Shown here one piece after another: positions 21,533 through 33,417 of a DNA stretch of 64,000 bases. The DNA is taken from positions 64,004 through 128,003 of the forward strand of contig PDUO01000044.1 in the NCBI GenBank assembly GCA_003008705.1. Direction: 5' to 3'. Made by a program: the position numbers and the translations under genes. The notes under the pieces are model-generated. The model worked only from the letters and a program-made list of their open reading frames with translations, searched no databases and was not told where the DNA came from. Within the stretch, counting starts at the first letter, position 1. Each line of letters starts with the position of its first letter. Origin of the DNA: Pezicula radicicola. Its lineage: Eukaryota; Ascomycota; Leotiomycetes; Helotiales; Dermateaceae.

Positions 21533-23324
21533 ATGTACCGCTCATTAGCTGTTCTTTCAACCATAGCTGTTAGAGCCTATGCTCAGCAAGTTGGTACTCT
21601 CACAACAGAAACTCATCCAGCCTTGCCTATGCAATCATGTGCCGCAGACGGCACTTGCACCACTCTCAACACCAAGATTGTTCTCGACTCAAACTGGAGA
21701 TGGCTTCATTCGGTTTCCGGATCAACCAACTGTTATACGGGAAACACTTGGGATTCAACGTTATGTCCAGATGGTGTTACTTGCGCTACAAACTGTGCTC
21801 TTGATGGTGCTGATTATAAGGGAGTTTATGGGATCACTACAAGTGGCAGTGCCTTGACTTTGGACTTTGTTACTAAGAGTTCTGGAACTAATGTTGGATC
21901 TCGTGTATACCGTTAGTATTTCTATTCCTACTGCCCCTAATGTTTTTCAATCATGAAGAATAGCTAACTTGGCATTAATCAGTTATGGACACCGATGACA
22001 CTTCCTACAAACTTTTCAAAGTCAAGGGCCAAGAAATCACCTTTGATGTGGATGTTTCCAATATGCCATGTGGTCTTAATGGAGCTGTCTACTTCGCTGA
22101 AATGGACGCCGATGGAGGAGTTGCTAAGTACTCTGGTAACAAAGCTGGTGCGAAGTATGGGACAGGTTACTGTGATGCTCAATGTCCTCATGATATCAAA
22201 TTCATTAACGGCGAGGTACGTAGTTGTTAAGGAACAATTTTGTGTCTCGGGACTCCTGCTAAAGAAATTTGCTTAGGCTAACTCTGTTGGATGGACCCCG
22301 TCCACTAATGATGTTAATGCCGGTAGTGGCGAGTATGGATCTTGTTGTAACGAGATGGATATCTGGGAGGCCAACTCTAGTAAGATTCTTCCTCTACAAT
22401 GGTACAATAACTTTCCATTTCTAACGATTCTACCACAGTCTCTGCCGCCTACACTCCACACGTTTGCACCTCCGTAGGACAGACGCGATGCAGTGGTACT
22501 GATTGTGGTGATGATGCCTCTGGGGAGCGCTACGATGGATTATGTGACAAGGACGGCTGCGATTTCAACTCTTACCGACAGGGAAACACCTCGTTCTACG
22601 GCCCTTCCAAAATCGTCGATACCACCAAACCATTTACTATCGTGACACAATTTATCACCGATGACGGTACGGCTACCGGCACACTCTCGCAAATTAAGCG
22701 TTTTTATGTCCAGAATGGTGTTGTTATTCCAAATTCTGTGTCGAACATTGCTGGAATTGATGCCACCAACGCTATCTCAGACACTTACTGTACTCAACAA
22801 AAGGCTGCATTTGGTGATACTGATCTCTTTGAGACAAATGGTGGTCTTACAGCTATGGGAAGGTTAGTATTCTCAATTTATCCTCTCCCAGAAAAAGCAA
22901 TGCTAAAATTATCACAAGTGCTCTCGATAGAGGAATGGTTCTCGTCCTCTCAATATGGGATGACCATGCAGTAAATATGCTCTGGCTCGACAGTACCTAC
23001 CCAACCGATTCAACCAGTCTAGGCGCCGCTCGTGGTACCTGTTCCATTACATCCGGCAAACCAACCGATGTCGAGGCCAACAGTCCTAACTCTGCTGTTA
23101 CTTATTCGAATATCAAGATCGGACCCATTGGCTCTACTTTCGGTTCTGGTTCTTCGTCTGGTGGTACGACGACTAGTTCCGCGCCTGCTACAACTTCTAC
23201 TGCTGCTTCTGGTACTGTGGCTAAGTATGGGCAATGTGGAGGTATTGGGTATAGTGGTGCTACTGCTTGTGTTGCCGGCTCTACTTGTGTGAAGTCGAGC
23301 GATTATTACTCACAGTGCTTGTGA
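21533..23324 (+). CDS. cbh1: GH7 cellobiohydrolase I with C-terminal CBM1
   Basis: Five exons (21533-21911, 21983-22215, 22277-22379, 22439-22862, 22919-23324) encode 514 residues, the usual length for CBM1-bearing CBH1. A 17-residue signal peptide ends at AYA-QQ. The GH7 domain has the catalytic motif [10 protein letters not shown] (nucleophile Glu, assisting Asp, acid/base Glu), many paired cysteines, and [17 protein letters not shown] Ser/Thr/Gly linker (about residues 440-478) leads to the terminal CBM1 ([15 protein letters not shown]...YYSQCL). It processively releases cellobiose from the reducing ends of crystalline cellulose outside the cell. It is divergent from the GH5 gene and convergent with the laccase. 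Confidence 0.95.
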
Positions 23325-23803
23325 ACTGTCTTAGGTCAGCGAATCAATAGGACCTGAAGAAGCGAATTGAGTTGGGAGAAGGGGATTTGCAGTCTTTGGG
23401 CTCCTTGAGAATTGTACTTGCCATCACCCTCATTTACTTCTTGTTTTGGAACCAGTTTCATTCACTTCTATATGGACTCTGGTAGTCTGGTGTTTTTCAA
23501 GAGTTGATGAGTTTTTTTCTCTGTATATAGTTCAGATACACAGAGGTAGACCAGGATACACATACAATAAAGAAGACCTTTATCTGCAGAAAATCCAGTC
23601 AAGAGATGAAAAGTAATACCAGAGGTCTTACTCCGGATGTTATGTCAAAAGGAGTTCGCTTACTAGCCGAGTCAATGGAGAGTAAAGAGGTAGAGTAGAA
23701 GGAAGATACACATCTACAAAAAACTCCATTCCCATGATCAACAGCCAAAAAGAATGCCCAAAACAACCATATAACAGACAATGGGTCCCTGTAATCCAGC
23801 CAT
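23325..23803. other. convergent 3' gap between GH7 and laccase
   Basis: This 480 bp region holds the 3' ends of two convergent genes. Open frames overlapping it on either strand are low-complexity and domain-free. Confidence 0.4.
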
Positions 23804-25668
23804 CTAAACACCAGAATCCTCCAAAACAATATCAGCATCAGCAACAAAAGTATCCCAAGCAGAACAAGTATCCTCCAAAACTGTCGTGTCAAGTAATCCA
23901 ACAATCTCATCATAACGTTCCACAAACTGTAAATCAAATCCTTCACTTTGATGCCATCCAATATGACAATGGCAAAGCCATACACCGGGGTTATCAGCTG
24001 GCCATGCAATGACTAGGTATCCTGCTCCTGGAAGCATCATTACATCACGCCGTGGTGGGTTGGTTGTTGTTAGTGTTGTTGTTGTACTTGAATATGTACC
24101 TGTTCCTTGAGCTAGAACGTAGAAATCGTGACCTAAATTTTGCATTAGAGGAGTAGCTTTTAAGAGGATAGGGGAATTGACGTACCGTGGAGATGAATTG
24201 GATGAGGAACAGTGTTTGTTTGTTCGATAATCATATAAGCCCACTCATTTGCCGTAGGAATTTCGAACACATTAAGTGAAGTATTGAAATCAGTGACGTT
24301 GTCAAGGACTTGTAGAACAGTTGGATCCGCCCAATTGGCAGCCATGTATGTTCCATTTAGTTCCCAATGGAAAATTCCTGTACTAGTATCTGCAACGACT
24401 GCATCTTCGAGTAGAATTTGGAGATCTTCGGATCCGGCGTCTAGGGAAAGGTAAGGAACTAGATCAGATACGTCTTCGTTGTCGCAATCATCGGTATAGC
24501 TGTAGCCGGTGGTAGTTGGGTCTGCTGTACTTGTTGAGTCGTAACGAATAATGCCGAGGATACCGTCAACGTTGTCGTTGTTACTACAAGTAACCTGTGG
24601 AATAGCCCGAAGCCAGTAATTCCCCGAAACAGCGGATGCGTTGACGACAACATCATAACGTTGAGCTATCCTTAATATTAGCCTAGATATTCGTTGGTTA
24701 TATTCTATAAAACTCACCAGTTCCTATACTTAAGATATCAGTTTCAAAAGGAACAATTGGAACAAAATCCATAGCAATAACTGTCATAGTGTGATTATCA
24801 ATCGTGAACTTAAAGAAAGTATCGATAGCAGAATTGACGATTCGAAAAAGATAGCTTGAGTCAGCATCGAAGACCTGTTCAAAATATGATCCACTACCAT
24901 CCCACATATTGGTGCCGTTAATCAGGCCAGTATCCAAAGTAGGAGGTCCATTTGTCTCAGCTTGATCAAATAATGAAGATGCTGTTTGGTGATCCCAATC
25001 CTGAATGAAAAGGGAACCAAGATCAACGTCGTAGTTTGCAGATGCAGGACCGTGGATGACGATTCCTCCAAAGACGCCATCCCAAGCTTGGAGTGAGTAG
25101 TGAGAGTGATAGAATGAGGAGCCATATTGAGTAGCACGCCATGTATATGTATAGGTATCTCCCGGAGCAGTCGGGCATTGTGTTATTGAAGCAGTACCAT
25201 CCATTTGGACAGTATAATTTTGACGTACGCCGTGAAAGTGTATACTAGTCCCATTCGTGGTAAGGCTGTTGGTGACATGGACCACGACGGTGTCGCCCCA
25301 ATCGACTTCAATGGTTGGTCCCGGTACTGTCCCATTGACGGTAAGAACAATCCTTTCTACTCCGTCTGGTGCAAGCGTAACGTTTTGCAATTCGAAGTAA
25401 TACTGAGACTTGTATGAGCAAATTTGATGGTCAGACACGTATAGGCAGTGGAATTTACCTCTCGTGTAACGCCAGTAGTAGGAGCTTCGTCATAGTAGTT
25501 GGTACTCAGGTCATAATCACCCCAACAACTTCTGTCGGATGCTGAATTGGTACATGACGCACGAGGAAGGATTGGACTGGACTCTTGTAGAGAAGAAGCA
25601 GTAGTAACTGAGGAGAAAAGAGAAAGAACTTCTAAAGTCAGGAATGAGAGGCGGTAGAAGGAAATCAT
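23804..25668 (-). CDS. secreted laccase (three-domain multicopper oxidase)
   Basis: Exons 25668-25459, 25402-24718, 24665-24186 and 24132-23804 encode 567 residues. A secretory signal is followed by the ascomycete laccase N-terminus (SWGDYDLSTNYYDEAP-like, then TREYYFELQNVTLAPDG). All four copper motifs are present: IHFHG, FYHSHYS, HPIHLHGHDF (interrupted by the last intron) and WLCHCHIGWH with the type-1 Cys. The protein ends in DSGV, the plug-like C-terminal tail (DSG[L/I/V]) of ascomycete laccases, after which some relatives are processed. Laccases oxidise phenolics and lignin-related compounds with reduction of O2 to water. Placed among cellulases and an acetylesterase, a role in plant cell-wall attack or phenolic detoxification is likely. 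Confidence 0.93.
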
Positions 25669-27647
25669 AGTGTATGAATGAGAGGTAGCGAAGGGAAGAG
25701 TAAAGAAAGGTCCGTCGACCACGAATCGTTTGGGAGTAGAGTTACAATACAGTTATTTATGTGAGCTCTAAAGCTCATTCTCACAATCTATTCCGGTACA
25801 TAGCTCCATGTCGCAAAGCTAGAGTCCTTCAATAGTCTGATGCTGACGCAAACATCAACAAAGAAGCGTATGTACATTTTGTAGTACTCGTAATTGACAG
25901 ACTCTTCATCCCTTAATTCCTTTGGTCGATTTCATGGGAAGATGAGTATGCATCATGGCGGAGTTTAGTGGGTAAGAGCTGAACTAACCACTCACTGGAA
26001 TCTAGTGTGTGTTGTAGAGTGAACCTTTTTGACGTCTATTCAGCTCCATCGCCGAGATCAAGCACAGAATCTGTATGCAGATATCGATTTACCCATCTAC
26101 CTGGACTGTGATGTCTCAGACTGAAGACCTTGAAACTGCCGACATCCTGCGGAGGTACTTCCATTGGTGCAAGTGTAGGAACCTGAACAATAGAAGTTAA
26201 GGGAATGAATAAACCCCTAAATATAACAACCTATTATGAATATCTACAATTGTAGTTAAGAAAATTACCCCTTTTAAACACTTGGTTGCGGTCCGAACTG
26301 CTAAGTACTATCGTTAGGGTTAGTCAAGCGATTAGTCCGATCACAACTAGTCGTCATTTAAGTCGTCATGCATATACTACCACATCGCCGATTGAAAGAA
26401 GCCTTTACCATGGCCAGGCTTCCGGGGAACCTAGAAGGCAGATCTATCGCTATCTCACCCTCCATGTTCTGTGCCTCTAAGCCTCTTTTTTGCAATATCT
26501 GAGGAACTTCTCGTAGATCTTTAGATCTTCTGTACTTAGCTAGGAACGGCGTAGCATAATCCCTTCAACATCCGTTTGGCGGCACGGACTTTCTGTATGT
26601 GTTCCAACGGTTCACTTAGCCATCTAAAGAAATATGTACTTGGACTTGAGATGTTCTATGAAAAGAACTGTCGGGACTACTAGAAACTAGTTCGCATACT
26701 AAATTTCTTTTGACTCCTACTAGAGGGTTTCAGTTGATATTTTTTATATGTAGAGCGGCTCGCATCTTCCTAATTAGGCTTAAGGGATGGACAACTTTCA
26801 TAATTTATGCATTGTTCCACTTCTTGTATACAAGCAAGCCACACACAATGTGGAGGAACCGATATTTTTTGTATGTAGAAGTGGAGGAGCTAAACCTTAA
26901 TATATACCCTATAATATAAACTTATACAATAAGGTACATCAAGCAGAAAAATAATATATAGCTTAGCGAGGCAGTCAGACTTTCTAATTAGCCTACTTAA
27001 GGACATACTCTTCCTCGATTTTAAGTCCGATCTTATTCGGATATCTTTTTTCTATAGGCCTATGCCCCCTATAGGGTATACTTCTTCCGCTAAGGAAGCT
27101 AAGTCTATATATTTAAAATATTAACTGAAACCCTCTACTTCGTACTTTGCAGGAAGCTCTATGCTCGCCGACCTATGCTGCTCGCCGACCTATGTAAGTA
27201 TATCATAGTCCAAATTAGGACAGTAACCACTAACAAATTACCAAGCTGAACCCCCAACTTATGAATCAAATTTAAGCTTTTATTCGTTGACTTTACTAAG
27301 GTCAAAGCCACAAATGACGAGGCTTATCTCATCTATATTAGATAAGAGGTTATATGAATTATACGTAAGCGAGGTCAGGTACATCGCCAAGCTGACGCGG
27401 ATCATACAACTCTATTCACTATACCACAACGCGTTCAGGGGAATCAGCTGAAATTCATTAGCAGTCAACGCAGTGTATTCGTCACAGTGTTTCTGTTATC
27501 TTTCTGGCATCTATATAGTGATAAGGGATAGTCGACTCTTCTAGAACTTAATAGTCACGTCCATTCTCAACGCTCATTTTGTTTCTCAACTTTTCTTCTT
27601 CCAACCTTCCGACCAACATTAGCTTTTTAGCCAAAAAGGTCACCATC
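25669..27647. other. intergenic region with MITE 3
   Basis: This 2 kb region contains the laccase promoter, an AT-rich tract and the MITE at 26721-27137. The frames at 26286-26480 and 26710-26919 have no domain content; the latter lies partly inside the MITE. Confidence 0.4.
26721..27137. mobile_element. MITE-like element 3
   Basis: The left terminus TAGAGGGTTTCAGTTGATAT is repeated inverted at the right end (reverse complement TAGAGGGTTTCAGTTAATAT), and the match continues through a TATTTT...TATATAGA-like tract for about 33 bp. TA at each boundary fits TA-target insertion. The roughly 410 bp interior is AT-rich and non-coding. The termini differ from those of the other two MITEs, so this is a separate family. 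Confidence 0.65.
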
Positions 27648-28393
27648 ATGTTGACGAACCAATTTCACTTTGTACTTTGGCTGATGATACTCTGGTTCAG
27701 TAAGCATACTGGAGTTAACGCAGCTACAAGTTCAGCATTTAGTTTATATGTATACGGACTCAATATAACAGGAACGCCAGTTTTCTATTTGGATTGTAAG
27801 TCTTTTGCTCTCATTTCCACTCAGGTCTTGTAAAGCTTTGGTTTTACGATAACTAACTGGATGGTTTAAGCATTGGCATATACAGGACCTAGTGTACCAT
27901 CAGATACAACCGGAGCGACAAATATAACCTGTAAGTGTCATCTCCCTCCCACTTCCCCTTTCATCCCCATAAACCAAAATTAAAACCAAAACCACCAACC
28001 CCCTTCCCATAAAATCCCATCAAAATAACTAACAAGAACAAAAAAATACAAGTCACAAACAACGACACATCCCTCTACATAGCAAAAAACACAACAGCAG
28101 GCGGCTCAGCAAACATAACAACAGATACTCTCTTCTACATCAACACAACAACTACATCCCCAACCCAAGCCGGATTCGTCACATCAAATAGCTCAACAAC
28201 TACATTGACCACATCAGGATTTTTGTTTGATGGAACGAGTCTTGCTTGGGAGGATAGTGATGGGACTATTGAGGAAGCGTTTTGGGCTACTGAGACTGAT
28301 GTTGAGAATGTTTGGAGGTTGATTTGGAATCAGGAGGCGGAGAGCCTTAGTGGTGGAACGCCGGTTGTGATTAAGAATATTGCACCTGCGTAG
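27648..28393 (+). CDS. small secreted protein, unknown function
   Basis: Exons 27648-27795, 27871-27930 and 28053-28393 join in frame to 182 residues. The first 26 residues form a signal peptide (HFVLWLMILWF core) ending near VNA-A. The mature part is rich in Asn, Thr and Ser, with several N-glycosylation sequons (NIT, NTT, NDT, NSS). It has almost no Cys and ends WRLIWNQEAESLSGGTPVV. No family is recognised. The pattern fits a secreted, glycosylated wall or apoplastic protein; ascomycetes carry many orphan proteins of this kind. It sits among secreted plant-degradation enzymes. Intron 2 (122 bp) is A/C-rich and longer than its neighbours. Confidence 0.65.
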
Positions 28394-29377
28394 TGAGGGC
28401 TAGGAGATGGGTGAGGGAGGTTGGGGGGTCAGTATGGGTTTGTTTTTTTGGGGGGAAGGTGTGGGGTTATGAGGTGTTTGGTTTTGTGTTGGGACTTTTG
28501 TTTTGGGGTTGGGTTTGGGTTGGAGTGGAGGATTTTGTCTTTATGTGAAGAAGTCTTTGTTAAATACATTTTGTACTTTAGAATGAAAATATTGGAAGTC
28601 TTTGTGGCGTGCCGCAGGTGTTGAAAGAGATTCTTGCTTTATGATTGCACGAGAAAAATATTATACGTACTGTCAGGAATAATATGATGAACAAACTGAA
28701 TTGTCTATAATTGATGAACCTATTCAGATGTGGGGTTGCCACACCATATAAGACTAAATAGACTTTCCGAATATTCCGGTTGTAATGACGCGCTCGCCAA
28801 TAATCGAATTGGCCAATAAGGGTTACATATTGGTTAATACGGAGGTTCCCACCAAAAGTCGTGATAATACAGGCTACGAAGCCTGTAGCATAGGGCTTAC
28901 AGCGGGCGATACCCTATAAATACCGCTTAAATAGTCTATAGGGCTTGTTCATTTAGTGAAGACGCTATAGCTACAGGCTGCTACACGACTTTTGGCGGGA
29001 ACCTTCGTACGTTAAGACTTAATTTTCCTTACCTTCAAAATTAGAGCTAAAATTCTTAGAAAAATAATACTATAATAAAGTATCCTATAATAAAACCTTA
29101 CTTAGATACTCTCTTAACTACTTTAAGTAGAACTAAAATTATTTAAATAGCTAGGTTAGAACCTCTACTTTATAGTAGATTCTATTATTTTACTTTTTTG
29201 CGTATATATATAAGTTGTATAAAGTTAATTAGAACGTATTAGCTAATGCGACGTCTTATTAGCGAAATGTGTACTTGTAAGCACCATTTCTAACACATAC
29301 AACTAGAGTAGTTCGTGGTCCCAATATATACAATAGCATCAAAAGACTACTATACAAACAAGAAGTCCCCCTATTCA
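28394..29377. other. intergenic region with MITE 2
   Basis: After a G/T-rich 3' tract (28400-28560) this stretch holds the MITE at 28838-29009. From 29020 to 29280 follows a very AT-rich tract dominated by TA steps, with no reading frame of note. Confidence 0.4.
28838..29009. mobile_element. MITE-like element 2 (172 bp)
   Basis: The left end TACGGAGGTTCCCACCAAAA and the reverse complement of the right end TACGAAGGTTCCCGCCAAAA agree at all but two positions. The match continues through AGTCGTG. TA is present at both outer edges. The interior contains smaller palindromes (AGGCT...AGCCT and a CTATAG repeat), so the single strand could fold into a long hairpin. It has no coding capacity. Confidence 0.75.
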
Positions 29378-31416
29378 TCAATTTCCCTGATCATGGTTCA
29401 GAGACTTGAACCTCGGCGTAGCAAAAACACCCATCCTCTCCTGCCTCGTATCCCCCACACCAAAATTCTGGCCCAACAAAGTCTGAGAATCACTAACAAT
29501 ACTCGAGTTAACAGCAGCTACACTCCTCGAATACAATTCATATTCAACACCAGTATTTCCAGACTCAACGCCTTTAAATGAAAAATCTTGTGATGTGCTA
29601 CCGAAACTGTAGGAGAGGTTTGTGGATCTATAGTATTGTGCTGATCCTGATTGTGTTGTTGAGAGGAGGGCACCAGAGAATTTCGGGAGGGTGGAAGGTG
29701 CTAGGAAGGTTTGGGGTGTTTGGGAACCGCTGAGGGAGAAGGTGGAAGGGGCGGTGTCGTTGAAGACCTGGATACCAGAGGGGATGACTGAGGGACCATA
29801 GACGTTGAAGTCAAGACCGCGGATGATGGTGCCGTTTATTCCGAGCGCAGTTGAGGATTCAAAGAAAGAGGAGTTGACGTTTATGGGGTAGGAGTAAGTA
29901 TTCTGGTAACCTGAAGAAGAAGTGTCGTTTCCATTTGTAGTTTGTAGTGTATATTGAACGTAACCTTCAGCGGTTATAGCGTCGTAGTTGGAATATGAGA
30001 GGTCCTGCGACCAGGACTTTTCAGACGAGCCGTTAGCCGTTGTTATAGTTGCCGAGATCGACAACTGGCGCGTGGCTGTGATGTCGTATACAAGACTTTC
30101 GTTGACACCAGCTGTTGTCGTGACCGAGGATGATAGTGTAAAGACTGGATCGGGGGCACTAATACTTGGTAATGAGCCAGTGGTCACTGAGCCCTCGGCG
30201 TCTAAGAAAAGGAAGATTGTGCCTGTGACGATCCAGTAAGACCCAGTGGTATCGACGAGAGTTGCATGCCCATCCCCATCATCATCGAGAGACGCAACCC
30301 TAATTTCAAATGTATGGTTGGTGCCATCGAGGATTAGGCCGAGGAATGGAGTGATGTCGATCTCATGTTGACGGAGATCAAATGCATCAATACCAACAAT
30401 AGGACGCCAGAATCCAGGTACTATACCTCCCGTAAAAATAACAGGGAAAGGCCAAGAGACGCCTGCCAGTTGGCCATCAATCAGAAGCTGGACCTCTCGC
30501 CAAGGACTTCCCCCATAGTATTCACCATATGTGGCATCAAATGTCAATTCATCCGAGGTGAAGACATTAGTGTACCAAAACTCTTCAGTAGATTGCCCAC
30601 AAGCTTGAAGTGACACAACAGCACGGTTGACATTCTGTGGCAGAACGTAAGAGACTGAAGCATTGGTTCCTGGGACTTGAAACGCACTCGCTTGATTTGA
30701 TGCAGAGGACAATGAAGATATGGCAAGAATTTGGTCCGCAACGGCAGGCGAGTCCGGGATGGTAAAGAAGGTCGCCGTCAGGGTTGTGTTGTATATGCCT
30801 GTGTACGTGCTATCGTATATATTACCGAGGTCGAAGATGATTTTCTGATCCGTCTTCCAGAGGGCATTGTATTGTTGCATTTCTTTCACGTACGTCCACA
30901 CAATGGAGACATTGGAACTTGGTTCAGCTGTGGAAGTCCTAAACACCTCGACATCCCCTAGGTACATGAGCGCAAGGCGATCATATTGAACACCAACTGA
31001 AGTAACGGCTGTAGATAGTTTAATAAGCTCTGGACTACCGAATAATGCATTGGGTCCCTACTGAAGTTGATTGTTACACGATTGAAACTGCAAGGCGGAG
31101 GTGTATAATTGCCTATTCAGCAATATCAGTAAGAGAATGCTAGTGGACATTGATTAAGATTCTTCTACTTACCAACAAAAGGTTGTCCATAGCTGTTGGC
31201 AAAGTCATATTCCATAAGGACTTTCGTATAAACACATCCATATTCGTCACTTGTACCCGAGGGTGTGAGTACAGGTTCGTACACCTGGAAGTCGACAAGA
31301 GCTCCCGGTGGAGGATTAGCTTGACGCTTCAAAGATGGAGGAGGCGGAGTGCGCTGAAGGACTGAACCGGCGAGAGCTGAAGCAAGAGACGCGCTGAGGA
31401 GGAGAAGGGAATACAT
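29378..31416 (-). CDS. secreted PNGase A-like peptide:N-glycanase
   Basis: Exons 31416-31173, 31112-31062 and 31008-29378 encode 641 residues. The middle exon is only 51 bp. The joins give FVG-NYTPPPCSFNRVTINF-TVTS, matching the family. A signal peptide spans about residues 1-17. The PNGase A domain follows: NRVTINFTVTS, DRLALMYLGDVEVFRTSTAEP, TYVKEMQQYNALWK, the beta-sandwich segment EEFWYTNVFTSDE, and GSPWREVQLLIDGQLAG with PFPVIFTGGI...WRPI. The enzyme family removes N-glycans from glycopeptides at acidic pH. It could act on plant or fungal glycoproteins outside the cell or in vacuoles. The presence of such a gene in an ascomycete secretome block is unusual enough to note. Confidence 0.8.
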
Positions 31417-32460
31417 GATGGAGGTCGGCCGGAATTTACCGAGCTATTTACCAAGCTATCAGATGTCCAACAGTCTAAGAAGCATCAAAATTCAATTTTC
31501 AATGGCATCTTATTGATATATGTATATGTACGGGAGTATGACGCCGCGTTCAAGTGGAGAAGGAGCGGTACCACAGCACAGATTCATGTCTTTGACCCCT
31601 CCTTGACCTTCCTATCGCGATGCATTCAACAAGGTAGCTAGCATTCATCCAATGTTGCGATAGGACGATAACGCTGGTTAAAAACGGCAAATCTGCAGGT
31701 ACATCGACGAGTGCGGATGGGCCCAGTGCGGTACACTGCTGATTGGACCGACGGTCTAAACAAATGCAGATCTAGGAGATTGTCAACAGAAGATAATAAT
31801 CGTCCTCGCTTATGGTCGGACGCTTTTATGGGATAATAATGGCACAAGGCCATGCCATCATTTCAAGTACAGTATCAATACATTCTACTTAGCCTTCTGT
31901 GTAGTTTTAAAGGCCGTCTGCTTGCTACTCATTTGCGTGGAAGAGCTACTTTTGGGCCAGGTACAAAGATACAATTTCGACAATTCGAAGGCTTTAAGCT
32001 CATTAAGGCAATGAAATCTGATATTGGCCAGGAATACACCCCTGACTCTCTTCATTAGCGTTATCGAAATCGTCGTGGTTGTACCTACCGTACCCGAGAC
32101 CCCGTACGGTTCTCGTGCAGCATCTTTGATGCAAAAAGTCAGGCGAGCAATGTTAAATGCATTTCGTAATCCATCACAGAGAAGTAGCTTTCCAAGCTTA
32201 CTTCATACCTATCTAGATCGCCGTGACCATGGTAAATGGCGTCTTTCTTCCGCAGTCACTCGCCAACACCAAGGAAGTGCTTTGGTCCTTTTCTTGAACA
32301 GACGACCGAAAACTCTAAGAACACGGATATTGTTTTCAGATGGTGAGTGTCGCAAAGCGATGACGTACACCCCAGTATATGTCTTTCAATCTCGCCCAAC
32401 AACTCTATTCCATCAGTTCCGCTCAGAGAACACCAGGAGCTCAGTTCTTCCATCCATCCA
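31417..32460. other. intergenic region, no gene seen
   Basis: This stretch of about 1 kb lies upstream of the PNGase A-like gene and downstream of the GH16 gene. Frames at 31638-31853, 31852-32058 and 32024-32467 show no domain content. Confidence 0.4.
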
Positions 32461-33417
32461 TCAGTGATGACCCTCGGGAGCACCATGCCAGTCGGCCTCG
32501 AACCTGCTCCAACCGCCTGTTGGCTGATCGCATAGCTTTAACTCGTGTACAATCATATCATAGTGCCTATCCGCAGGTGTCTTCCCCTGACACACATTAC
32601 CACCCATCGCAACATTGATAATAATCTGCCAGTCGCTTATCCTCCTCGTACCGGGCGGAATGGGTGCTTTCATAACTGCCCTCCCATCGATGTACCAGAC
32701 CGCTCTCCCTCCCCCAGTATTGCGATCTGCGTGCTCGTCCTGCTCCCAAACGAACTCGTACTTGATGGGCCTTCCGCTCGCCATATCTCCAATGTTTGTT
32801 TCGATAACACGATGCTTGTTCCAATCCTCGCCATTAAAATGTCCCCAGTGCAAACAACTGTGATTCACATTATCCGCATTCCACGTCTCAAGGATATCGA
32901 ATTCTCCCTCATTCGGCCACTGGAATGGTTCATTCGGAAGCAACCACAGAGCAGGCCATATACCTGGTGCACAAGGCGGGGTTGCGACAGCTATCAGGCT
33001 ACCCCGTTGCTTTGACAGCGTCTGGTGCGATGTCAACCTCGCTGAAGTGAACTGGCCATTCTGAGAGATCGCCCGGAGGATTAACTTGTGATCGGGTGTG
33101 TGAAAGGAGTTCGCATAGTCGGCGACGTAGTTCTGCAGTTCGTTGTTGCCCCAGCCGTGGGCTCCGAGTTGGTGCTTGAAGTTGTTGGAGACGGGAGTTG
33201 ACGGGGAGAAAGAAGGTCGCCAGTATGCTTGAGGGGATAGAATGGGTTTATTGCCCGGGATTGGAGGTGCGTAGGAGTTGTTGGCAGGAGGTGGTTGTTG
33301 GTGCTGCTGCTGCTGTGGAACCTGACCCGGAAACTGAGTGGGAATGTTGTGCTGCTGTGCAAAGACTTCAGCTTTTGCTTTCGCTTTGTCGAGGAGGCTT
33401 TTGAAGTCTGGCATCAT
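32461..33417 (-). CDS. GH16-type beta-glucanase-like protein lacking a signal peptide
   Basis: This is a single exon of 318 residues; the ATG is at 33417, because the first codon of the longer frame is TTG. The N-terminus (MPDFKSLLDKAKAKAEVFAQ) is charged and amphipathic, not a signal peptide. A Pro/Gln-rich stretch follows at about residues 30-60. The GH16 jelly-roll then shows ELQNYVADYANSFHTPDHKL, GIWPALWLLP, the catalytic EFDILE (E-x-D-x-x-E, about residue 172), HFNGEDWNKH, WYIDGRAV and a closing INVAMGGN. Relatives hydrolyse beta-1,3/1,4-glucans or transfer wall glycans, normally as secreted or GPI-anchored proteins. Without a signal this one should be cytosolic or use a non-classical route. 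It is divergent from the DUF2183 gene. Confidence 0.85.
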   Translation of the reverse strand: MMPDFKSLLDKAKAKAEVFAQQHNIPTQFPGQVPQQQQHQQPPPANNSYAPPIPGNKPILSPQAYWRPSFSPSTPVSNNFKHQLGAHGWGNNELQNYVADYANSFHTPDHKLILRAISQNGQFTSARLTSHQTLSKQRGSLIAVATPPCAPGIWPALWLLPNEPFQWPNEGEFDILETWNADNVNHSCLHWGHFNGEDWNKHRVIETNIGDMASGRPIKYEFVWEQDEHADRNTGGGRAVWYIDGRAVMKAPIPPGTRRISDWQIIINVAMGGNVCQGKTPADRHYDMIVHELKLCDQPTGGWSRFEADWHGAPEGHH

